Shown here: positions 51,701-61,019 of the stretch, piece by piece
Position numbering within the stretch: the first letter of the stretch is position 1
Layout: each line of letters begins with the position of its first letter
From: Chondrosia reniformis
Lineage: Eukaryota; Porifera; Demospongiae; Chondrillida; Chondrillidae
Length of the DNA: 64,000 nt
Assembly (NCBI GenBank): GCA_947172415.1
Contig: OX359192.1
Location: forward strand, 64,501-128,500
Direction of reading: 5' to 3'
Notes under the pieces: model-generated
What the model was told of the DNA's origin: nothing
Databases searched by the model: none
Seen by the model: only the letters and a program-made list of their open reading frames with translations
Program-made: the position numbers and the translations under genes

Positions 51701-53836
51701 TGGAGCCTGTTAATGAAAGATGAGAGACTGTGTGAGGAGACATTCATCAAGTACATTTTTAAGGGAAGAGAGGTTAGCAGAATGGAGGGCAGCAAAGAAT
51801 CAGTAAACTCTATTCTCTACAAGACACGAGATAATGACATTTCAATATCATCTCTTTGCCTAAATATGGTAAGTGCCATTGTATAACCAAATATGGTAAT
51901 GCCAATATTGGTTATGGTCGTACGTAGAAACATTTAGTTCTTATTCTTAGGCCAATACCAACTACATTGCAGTGTCCACTGCAAAGGAGGTTCTGGAATT
52001 GGACATCACAGAAGCACTTCATTCATCAGTGGCTACGTACACTGAAGATATAAACGCACTCACAAGATCCGAGTAAGTTCATTGGTGAGGTAAACTGCAT
52101 GTTCGTCTGGTGAGACTTCATTGCTACTATTCTGTAGAGCACCATCTGTTCACACTAAGTCTGATGATGAGTTTGTCCTGATTCATGCCAGTCCACGAGT
52201 GGGCAGTACCACTGCCACGCCCTCCACTTCCTCTCCCTTCCCCTCTATAATGTACACTGACATGGACCAAGGGACACAGGTTGGTTGTCATGGAGACATG
52301 TCCAACTACACTGACAGTTCCACCTTTCTACTTAGATGTTATCCCGGCCATTAAGTGGTGTCCGCAAGTTGTGCTCTCATCCCTACTTTCCCTATTGTGA
52401 GCCAGATCTGTTAGCCATAGACTGAACTACTCATATCACTTTCACCCTCCCTCCAGATCTGACAGGGGACAGTGAAGGAGCTGTGGTGATGTGGGAGTTT
52501 GGAAACACCAAAGCCCTGGTCAATGCTCGCAAGCCTGCTCCAGGTGTTGGCTATGCCATCACAAGACTGAGGTTCACACCACAGGGTAACAAGTTTGCTG
52601 CCTCCGACAGTCGTGGTCGTCTCTTCATGTGGCAAGGCATTCATAGCAACAGGAAGACAGCATTTAATGTGAGCAAGCTTTGCTTGATTCTGTTAGCCCT
52701 TACATAAGAAGACCAACCTCTTAATTGAGGAACTGAGTATATGGGTAACTGATTTTATTAGCTAACTGAACTATCCTTTTAATCTATTATATTGACAGTT
52801 ATATAGGTGCTCTTATTGCATGTGGGCTATTATTTTACTTGTATAGGTGCTCTTATTGCATGTGGGCTATTATTTTACTTGTATAGGTGCTCTTATTGCA
52901 TGTGGGCTATTATTTTACTATAGCATTTTAATTGCCACACCAAAAGTACAAGTGACTTTGCTTTTGTGGCCTCCTCAAGTCTACTGGCAGCAGCAGGCGA
53001 CTCACAGGAAAACAAAAATGTGTCTCTCTTTGACACTTTGTTAGGAGATGGGCGGAGCTCAGTTGTAAGAGGTGTGACAATCATACTAAGATGACTGCTA
53101 TGGTCGCCTCACCTCTCTCTCTCTCTCTCTCCTCTCTCCTCTCTCTCTCTCGCTCTCTCTCTGTTTACAGAATATGTCTGTCATGAAGCTGGAGCAAGTG
53201 CTATTGCATACTCACCAAATAAACAGTGTATCATTTCAGGAGGAAAGAAAGGAGAAATATGTATCCCCACCTCCCCAGTATAGCCCCACCTGACCTCCCC
53301 AGTATAGCCCCACCTGACCTCCCCAGTATAGCCCCACCTGACCTCCCCAGTATAGCCCCACCTGACCTCCCCAGTATAGCCCCACCTGACCTCCCCAGTA
53401 TAGCCCCACCTGACCTCCCCAGTATATAAGCTCTCATGACTTATTTAATGTGTTTCCTTAACCGGATAAAGGTGTGTTTGATGTCCGTCAGCACTCACTT
53501 CTCCGCCTCTTTCCAGCACACAACGGGCAAATTAACAACATTATAATTAATGATTCTTCTGAATACTTTGTGACTGGTTCAGTGGATGGAATTATTAAGG
53601 TAATACTATTAATCAAATTTTATTTCCCTTTCAATTCCAATTTTTGTGTTTAGATTTGGGATCTGGTAACACTGGATAAGCTACACTCGTTCAATCGTGA
53701 AGGTGGACGCAGCCTGAGGTTGTTTAAAGGGGACAGCGGAATATCAGACATGTTTCTTACTCCATCTGAGCTGTTGTACTCGGCTAGTGGAGACGGTCTG
53801 GTCAGGTGTCGCTCAATAGAACAAAACGATGACTGA
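42726..53836 (+). CDS. DmX-like / rabconnectin-3 alpha, WD-repeat RAVE-type protein
   Basis: DMXL proteins, with WDR7, regulate V-ATPase assembly on endomembranes (the animal counterpart of yeast Rav1). The start MMKTAAGGRDSAIFS leads to N-terminal WD repeats on small exons (VYGSGSNVVILNSELNW, IAATWDQAIVIFDVSPK, NMLLTSGEDLVLWS, GMEWRKTSPLMPS). A 3.7-kb exon (44571-48269) encodes YVPNVLMTSCEDSTCRFW and the Rav1-like core. Exon 48339-49393 has FSNNFSEDRWHKASLKNA and FFLLAGKLWDAVEVCLRKL. Four acidic DWSxPV-type motifs lie at about 49176-49370. C-terminal WD repeats include FVTGSVDGIIKIWDLVTL and ELLYSASGDGLVRCRS; the end is EQNDD*. Roughly 2,500 residues, somewhat shorter than human DMXL1 (about 3,000). 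No frame break was noticed. Confidence 0.93.
43455..43660. repeat. 37-bp minisatellite in DMXL intron
   Basis: About five copies of a unit containing GGTTACCTTATATGGGATTG and ACGTCCATCTTGTT. Confidence 0.85.
44038..44166. repeat. Direct duplication in DMXL intron
   Basis: Two tandem near-identical copies of about 60 bp, containing TAGTATTGGCATATGTAGAG and TAGCTCCTACATGTATAAAT, just before the acceptor for NERLVKIWYQTSPEG. Confidence 0.8.
44345..44569 (+). repeat. 225-bp pure pyrimidine tract at a DMXL 3' splice site
   Basis: CCCTCC/CCCTCT repeats run directly into the acceptor CTCAG at 44570 that opens the 3.7-kb exon. The tract is C/T with only a few A residues. Confidence 0.9.
49477..49540 (+). 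other. tRNA-derived fragment in DMXL intron
   Basis: TAGCTCAGTGGT resembles a Pol III A box, and GGTTTGATTC about 28 nt later resembles a B box. Stem pairing and length are too poor for a functional tRNA, so this is a pseudo-tRNA or SINE head. Confidence 0.4.
52798..52920. repeat. 40-bp triplication in DMXL intron
   Basis: Three perfect tandem copies of a 40-bp unit containing GTGCTCTTATTGCATGTGGG. Each copy but the last ends TTGTATAG, an acceptor-like sequence. Confidence 0.9.
53108..53163 (+). repeat. CT microsatellite before a DMXL acceptor
   Basis: About 55 bp of CTCTCT, closely followed by GTTTACAG|AATATGTC, the start of a WD exon. Confidence 0.85.
53262..53424. repeat. 24-bp minisatellite filling a DMXL intron
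   Basis: About seven copies of CCCCACCTGACCTCCCCAGT plus ATAG, starting directly after the donor (AATAT|GTATCC) and followed by the acceptor at about 53473. The WD repeat resumes in phase (I-CVFDV). Confidence 0.9.
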
Positions 53837-54658
53837 AATGTTTCATCTCACTTTCTTTAAAGTTTATAATTATTCATGCTTGCACTGTCAAAATCTTGAA
53901 TTGAATTAAACTTTTTTGCTTTTTCTATATTAAACAATATTTTTAACAAAGCAAGATATTTGTCCATAAATATGACATGATTGCCAAAGACTCACAAAAG
54001 ATCAAGAAGACAAAGATTCCCAGAGTCACTGATGAAGGGTGGAATTCCCTAAAACAGCTGTCTGACCCAATAAAGAGGTAGAAGTAGAAAAGTCTTGTAT
54101 CCTCATTCAAAGCTCTCACTAGGTTTAGTTCCCTATATATAGGCCTTTACTCTAAAGTAGATGTAGTTATTCATGTAATGTTTGCAATAAATTAAATAAC
54201 TTTGACTGATCATCAGTGAGTGGCAGAACTCTAACAGATACATCTGTTTGTGGTTCTTTTGATGATTTTCGCAGTCTTGGATGACTGGTGGGCAATCACT
54301 GGTGGGCAATCACTGGTAGGCAATCACTGGTAGGCAATCACTGGTGGGCAATCACTGGTGGCAATCACTGGTAGGCAATCACTGGTGGGCAGTCACTGGT
54401 AGGCAATCACTGGTAGGCAATCACTGGTTGCCATTTGATAGGGCTTTGGTCACTTGAGGTGGTCAGGTGTATTAAATCCCTGATTACTTTTATCACTAAA
54501 TACACACTCGTATACAAAACGACAAACTAATTTGAAAAACTTTACAATCAACTTCATTTGATAAAAAATAGTTGAAAATATATATAAATAATCACAACTG
54601 CTATATTATAATCATATATATATATCATTATAGTGTTGTAATACATACCTATGACAAA
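53837..54658. other. Convergent intergenic region, DMXL / TTC7
   Basis: 822 bp, AT-rich, with both 3' UTRs expected. It contains one minisatellite (separate entry). The open frames here are short; no gene or RNA is recognised. Confidence 0.5.
54283..54428. repeat. 14-bp minisatellite
   Basis: About ten copies of GGTGGGCAATCACT or GGTAGGCAATCACT, intergenic. Confidence 0.9.
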
Positions 54659-57416
54659 TTAAAGAAATTTGTGACCTGTTGAATGTGAAATATGACTAAG
54701 TGGTAGCAAAATGGACTGTTGTTCCAAGCTGAGAGCTGTGGAAAAACAGTCTATTGATTTGGCAGTCTCTCCATTTGACTGTAAAATGGTTGCTAGGAGA
54801 CCCCAAAGCTTGTGGTTTTTGGGATCGTACTCCATTGCCTGTTTGACGTGTCTCTCAGCCTCTGCCCAGCAGTCCTTACGTACCAGAAGAGAGGCCTACA
54901 GGAGACGGAACACATTGACACAAACATTGAAACATTAGCTGCTAGCTGAATAACTAACAGTCCGCTATACAACTGGTATTTGTTTATGTTATATTAGGTT
55001 ACCATGGCGATTAGTGCTCCTAAGTGTCTTGGTGCCATTGACAGGGCCAAGTGATAGCACATTCTTGCATCTTCCAAGTTACCCTGAACCTCCTTCAGCT
55101 TTCCTCTCTGCAGAAAGTAAACACAACTGGTTAACTGACAGAAGGTAAATGAGGTGTTGATATGTAATCAGCTAAACGCACGAGAATGACAACTTGCAGA
55201 GCATTGGGAGTGAGTTGCTGAGCCTCGTGAAGTGACTCAGTAGCATCAGATAACTGTCCTTGGGAGAGAAATATTTCTGTTGTCTTGCACCAGAGCCATG
55301 ACACACGCGACGTGTGTTTAGTTGATCCAATGCCAGATGAACTACTGACTTGTTCGCTATTCTCAGACGGGGAGCAATCACTGGATCCAACAATGATTTT
55401 AGGGATCTCCCCTTCGCCTTGGTTACTGGATTGCATCATGTTCCTGCACAGTCTGAGTGCCTCTTGAGGTCCTTCCAACAGGAGGACCAACTCAATCTTG
55501 CTCATCATCAACCTAAAGGTGGAGCAGAAGTGATAGTTCCTCCCTTTTATGGTCATGTTATCATAGCAACAGCTAAATGGACCACACTGCTGATAATAAC
55601 AAAATTATTCTGGAACTTTGAAAGACGTATGTATAACAACTTTTTCAAACAAAACTAAAAGGCCATGAAGGGTGGGGAGTGTTCTCAGAGATGTCTTAAT
55701 TAGAGGGGCTTACCCAATGCTCCTTGGCCAGTGGGTAAATACAAAGTTGATCATATCAAGTGCCTCTCTGTACTTCCTCTCGCTGGTCAGCATGGAGGCC
55801 AGGAGATGGACCATTCCCTTGTGGGTGGACTCCATCACTATGCCACGCCTACACAGAGAACGGCACTCCTTCAGTTCTCTCTGATTAGCAAACACAAAAG
55901 CTTTAACAAAGAGTGTTTCTATATTTCTGGGATCCATTTCAGAAGCACTAGAATGGAAATCAGAATCGCAAAATAAAACAAATGCGGTACGTTTAGCATG
56001 GTCAATGAGTGCTCACATTTGTATGTGTTCAGAAGCTCGTTGAAGGTAGCTGTCGGCGGAACTTGGGAACAGCCGATGTAGAGTTAGACAAGCGGTAGCG
56101 ATAGTGTGGTGAACACTAGCTAGTAAGGGGGTTTCCCTCAGGCCAGCAATACATGCCTCACCAATTTCACGGGCAGAAAGAGGCTAATAGAAAGAAATGT
56201 GATTCAATAAGACTTGTGCAGCACATTCAGTTCCCCACTCCCTTACCTTATCTATCTTCAACATTGTGTCTGCTGCTAGCAGATTGATCCAAGGTCTGTC
56301 AGTCACCTCCTTGACAACCTGCTTAGCAACCAGCTCCAACTTGATGGGATCTCTTTGCAGCAGTAAGAGAGACAGCAGATAGTCTGCCCACGGACTCTTG
56401 CTCACGGCTGTGTAAGGCATGGAAGCCTCTGAAGTGCATGCCAGTGCCTTGGTCAGATCAGCGCAAGCGTACTCCAGAAGAGAAAGGTCCCAGACTGCAC
56501 TGTAGGAATGGTAACGCCTCTCCAACTCCTTCAGATGAGTATCTGGAGCAAGATTGTGGTTTGCAATTATTGATAACACTAAAATGGCCTCCTCTTCCAC
56601 ACAACTGGGGGCAACAGGCCGCTGAAAGGTAGGTGGGCGTGGCTCTGCAGTGGGCGGGTCGTACCTGTTACCAGGACACTGGAACACTAGTATATTGGAG
56701 AGACATACAGCAGCTATATCTCTCTGCAGCGAGAACAAGTTGCAGTCATGAAGCCTCATTCCATTGCGACAAAATGAGATAGCTTCTGACACATTTCTCA
56801 ACTTTAGCAGTAACAAACTGCCTCTGGTCAAGCCAAGATTGAGCTCAGGGTAAAACAGGTGTTTTCCATTCACGGCAGACAGACCTCTGGTCTGCTGTTC
56901 AATGTGCAATGATATTTGTGCCAGCCATCTTATCATTAGCTGGTAACAGGAAATGGCACTCTCGGCCTGTCCAGTCTGCTCATAGCACAAACCAAAACAA
57001 GCATACCCTTGGGCCTGCAGCTTGCAATACTGAAGGAGTGGGCGTGGTGAGCCTTCAGACACCTGAGTGGGCGGGGGGCTGCAGGCTTCCTTCAGTAAAG
57101 TGATGGCATGATCCGGATTGTCCAATCTCCAATTGCACGTGGCCAACAAAATGGCGGCTTGCCTCTGTATATTTTTAAAGTTGGGAGTAGTAATGTAGAC
57201 GTCCTGCAGCTTGTCCATTGACCTCTTATCCGGTTTTCCACCTGAGGCCAAGTTGGCATCGATATCCATTTCAGCCTTCGCCAAAGCTTTTAAATGCGAC
57301 GAGAGGGTGGCCTTGTTCTTTAGTCGCTTCTCAATGACGTTTAGATCTTGCCATCCTTTAGTGAAGCGAGCTACATCTACTTCCTCGTCCAATACTCTCT
57401 GATGCTTGGACGCCAT
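54659..57416 (-). CDS. TPR-repeat protein TTC7, PI4K scaffold
   Basis: TTC7 proteins, with EFR3 and FAM126, hold PI4KIII-alpha at the plasma membrane. The start MASKHQRVLDEEVDVARF (57416; another in-frame ATG at 57446) leads to ALAKAEMDIDANL. TPR helices follow: QAAILLATCNWRLDNPDHAI, YACFGLCYEQTGQAESAISC, LNLGLTRGSLLLLKL, SLQRDIAAVCLSNIL. The segment EEEAILVLSIIANHNLA aligns with the TTC7 middle region. Later exons carry NIETLFVKAFVFANQRELKE, SWLWCKTTEIFLSQGQLSDA, and the last TPRs (DCWAEAERHVKQAMEYDP, AKSIDCFSTALSLEQQS). It ends at 54659. It is divergent from human TTC7A/B but the order of blocks agrees. One donor (after LGALIAM) lies inside a CCATGGTAAC box. Head-to-head with SERINC, 116 bp. 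Confidence 0.78.
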
Positions 57417-57532
57417 TTGCAAGGGGTAGCACCCTCTTATTAACATTCTCCAGATTGTCTAAACAGTGTCACGAGATCTTTGAAAAGTGAATTCCGTTTT
57501 TGTTTCTCAGTTTCTCATTCTCTAGCAAAGAG
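57417..57532. promoter_or_regulatory. Divergent promoter, TTC7 / SERINC
   Basis: A 116-bp gap between divergent start codons; no TATA box seen. Confidence 0.45.
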
Positions 57533-60500
57533 ATGTGTCTTCCCTTTCTGGGTTGCCTCTGCGGTCCCTCCTCTTGCTGCTGCTGTGCAGTGTGCCCGAG
57601 CTTTCGTAACTCCATTTTGACAAGAGTAGCTTACGGGATCATCCTTCTGTTGACAGTCATTTCCGCCTCAATCCTCCTCTCTCCTCATATATTTCAGGCC
57701 ATTAATGAGGTTGGTAAATAATAAATAAACCTTATTCACTCTCTCTATTGGAAAGAAAGAGATTTAAATGCGCCATCACTAGTACATGACATTCATTCGC
57801 CGCATAAATTTGTATCCACTCGAATTGTGACTTTCTTCTACAGAGCTTTCTGTGCAACCGCTTTGTGGTGAACATTCAAGGGGCCACGCTGGTGAACCTC
57901 AGCAACCCGGCCAAGGAGACCATTTGTGGGAACCTGTTTGGCTACATCACTGTGTATCGCATCATGTTCGCCTTGGCCATCTTCTTTGCTGTCATGGCTC
58001 TTCTGATGATCTGCGTAAGGAGTACTAAAGACCCGAGATCTTACATTCAGAACGGATTCTGGTTCTTCAAGGGATTGTTCATTTTCGGCATTACTATCGG
58101 GTTCTTCTTCATTCCCACCACACAGAACCTTGTGTTCAGTAGAGGTACTTGAGTGAGAGTGTGATAGTGTACTGCTGCTCCATCAGTACGAGCTGGTTCT
58201 ACTGCAGTCTGCCGTTCCCATTCTGTAGTTGTGATGGGGATAGGGATGGCTGGTGCTATAGTGCTCATTGTCCTGCAGGTCATTCTACTGGTGGACTTTG
58301 CGCACTCCTGGAACGAGTCTTGGTAAGTGCTTTGCAGACGAGTGACAGCTGGTGATGATACTATTTGTGCTGCTACTGCTACAGGGTTAAGAAGGTTGAA
58401 GACAATGACAATAAGGCGTGGTATGTCGGTAAGTGCCATCCAGCAGTACTGCATACGTAGATATATGTATGTAGACCTCTTCCCTTCCACCTCTCCCATC
58501 TCTACCCTCTGTCTCTTGTATCTCACAGGTCTCCTTATATTTTCCTGCCTATTCTATTTCATTGCAATTATTGGAATTATCCTGATGTACGTCTTCTTCA
58601 TTCGAGTGAGTTCACAAGTGTCTTCACTAGTTGTGCCTCGCATTGCTCAATCTATGAATTTCCTCTTTTAGCAGGAGGGTTGCCATGCCAACAAGACATT
58701 TATTAGTGTCAATTTGATACTCAATATAATTGTGTCAATTCTCTCTGTCCTTCCATGCATCAGAAAGAGTAAGTGGTCATGTGACTTGCATGTGACCTTT
58801 TAACTCGAAAGTATTCTGTGAATTTAGAGCAACCTCAATCTGGCCTCCTTCAATCAAGTATTGTCTCACTATATACAACTTATCTGCTGTGGTCAGCACT
58901 TTCCAATGAACCATATGGTCAGTTAACATCCATCCATCCATCCATCCATCCATCCATCCATCCATCCATTCTGTAGGTAAAGATCAAGATTGTAACCTAG
59001 GCCATTCCACAGTTGCGGGGGTGTTCTCTGCCGGTGGTAACCAGGTGGCCGTCTCTGTGGTTGGAATAATTCTGATATTCCTCACTGTCACTTACATGTG
59101 GTATGTGCTCATGTCACATGTACAGGACCCACTACTGTTTTATATTGATACTATAGGCATACTAAATGTACAATTTGTATGCAGTTTCAGGGCTTCCTCG
59201 AGATCAGAGATACACAAACTATCGGGTGGTAATGCAGATGAAACGGTCGATGAGGTACGTCCATGTTTATATACTCTTGTTTAACAATCACACTGTCCTC
59301 TTCCGTCTCCTCCCACTCATCCAATGTGGCAGACTACGATACTCACAGGTGAGTTGCTCTCTCTCTCTCTCTGGTGTGCCTAGGATTCTGGTGCAAGTGG
59401 CCCATGTGGTTGTTTCTGTGCAGATGGTGACGATGGTGAGTCTGACGGTGACAAGAAGACCAGTAATGTGGATGACGAGAAGGAGAAGGTCACATACAGC
59501 TACACTTTCTTCCACCTCCTCATGTTCCTGGCCACGCTCTACATTATGGTACAACTGACCAACTGGTACAAGTACGTATCTACATTACCTACCGAATGGG
59601 GGCGTGTTCCATCTCATATACCCTCTGCTTCCTACTGAATGGGGACGTGTTCCATCTCATATACCCTCTGCTTCCTACTGAATGGGGACGTGTTCCATCT
59701 CATATACCCTCTGCTTCCTACTGAATGGGGACGTGTTCCATCTCATATACCCTCTGCTTCCTACTGAATGGGGACGTGTTCCATCTCATATACCCTCTGC
59801 TTCCTACTTAATAGGGACGTGTTCCATCTCATATACCCTCTGCTTCCTACTGAATGGGGACGTGTTCCATCTCATATACCCTCTGCTTCCTACTTAATGG
59901 GGGCATGTTCCATCTCATATACCCTCTGCTTCCTACTTAATGGGGACGTGTTCCATCTCATATACCCTCTGCTTCCTACTGAATGGGGACGTGTTCCATC
60001 TCATATACCCTCTGCTTCCTACTGAATGGGGACGTGTTCCATCTCATATACCCTCTGCTTCCTACTTAATGGGGGCGTGTTCCATCTCATATACCCTCTG
60101 CTTCCTACTGAATGGGGACGTGTTCCATCTCATATACCCTCTGCTTCCTACTGAATGGGGACGTGTTCCATCTCATATACCCTCTGCTTCCTACTTAATG
60201 GGGGCGTGTTCCATCTCATATACCCTCTGCTTCCTACTGAATGGGGGCGTGTTCCATCTCATATACCCTCTGCTTCCTACTTAATGGGGGCGTGTTCCAT
60301 CTCATATACCTTCTTTAGTACAGTAAGACCTTTATAATCTGTCCCTTGATTTTCTGTCAAACTGCGATGCCATATATAGAGATGTCACTGTTTGTATTTC
60401 TGTGTAAATGTGTCAAGTTTTGTAATTTTGTGGTTCCTTTTCTTGTAATGTCCAGTGTTGCAGTTATAACTCATCTCATGTTACTCAACTCTGGTAGCCA

Positions 60501-60766
60501 GTGTATTCTTCTCCACCCATGAATATTATTACAGTATTCCTCCACTATAATTATACATAGATATTTAGGTCAAATCTCAACGATTGGTTCTTCCTTGTTC
60601 CTTCTCCTCCAGCCCTGTTATAGCCAGCAGTGAGAGCTTTGGGAACACTTGGGCCTCTGTAGCAGTGAAGATGGGCAGTGCTTATCTCTGCTATGCTGTC
60701 TACATTTGGACAATGATCGCCCCACTCGTACTGGTCTGCAGAGACTTTGGCTACACTGACGAGTAA
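57533..60766 (+). CDS. Serine incorporator (SERINC/TDE1 family)
   Basis: Ten- to eleven-helix membrane protein of the SERINC family, reported in lipid scrambling and serine-derived lipid supply. The Cys-rich N-terminus [20 protein letters not shown] matches the family, followed by [20 protein letters not shown]. Exon 2 has [17 protein letters not shown] and [20 protein letters not shown], then [20 protein letters not shown]. Further exons carry [19 protein letters not shown], the acidic loop ([18 protein letters not shown]), [19 protein letters not shown] and [20 protein letters not shown]. The C-terminus is [15 protein letters not shown], close to the family ending. The intron before the last exon is filled by a 43-bp minisatellite. 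About nine exons; no break seen. Confidence 0.93.
58928..58971. repeat. ATCC tetranucleotide microsatellite
   Basis: About ten CATC/CATCCATC units in a SERINC intron, just upstream of an acceptor (ctgtag). Confidence 0.9.
59585..60310. repeat. 43-bp minisatellite in SERINC intron
   Basis: About 16-17 copies of a 43-bp unit containing GAATGGGGACGTGTTCCATC and ATACCCTCTGCTTCCTAC, with GAATGG/TAATGG and GGGGAC/GGGGGC variants. It starts within about 20 bp of the donor after LTNWYK. Confidence 0.95.
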
Positions 60767-61019
60767 CAGTGCTGGATTGAAACTTGTACCCGCCCCCGCT
60801 AATAATTATATTACTCGACTTAAATCGAACTGCTTATTAATTGATAGTGTATATACACAATATTTTTTGATATACGCATGTAGTACCTTAGGTAGTACAG
60901 TCCAAGTACACCGGAAATAATTATTGATTATTGAAGCCTGTAGGTGGATATGACGTCACAGTGTTGTATAATTTTTGATCAAGTGATACAAATCTATTTT
61001 TTAGAAGAGAAATGAGATT
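60767..61019. other. SERINC 3' region and convertase promoter
   Basis: 253 bp, AT-rich. Nothing beyond a probable 3' UTR and upstream region of the next gene. Confidence 0.45.
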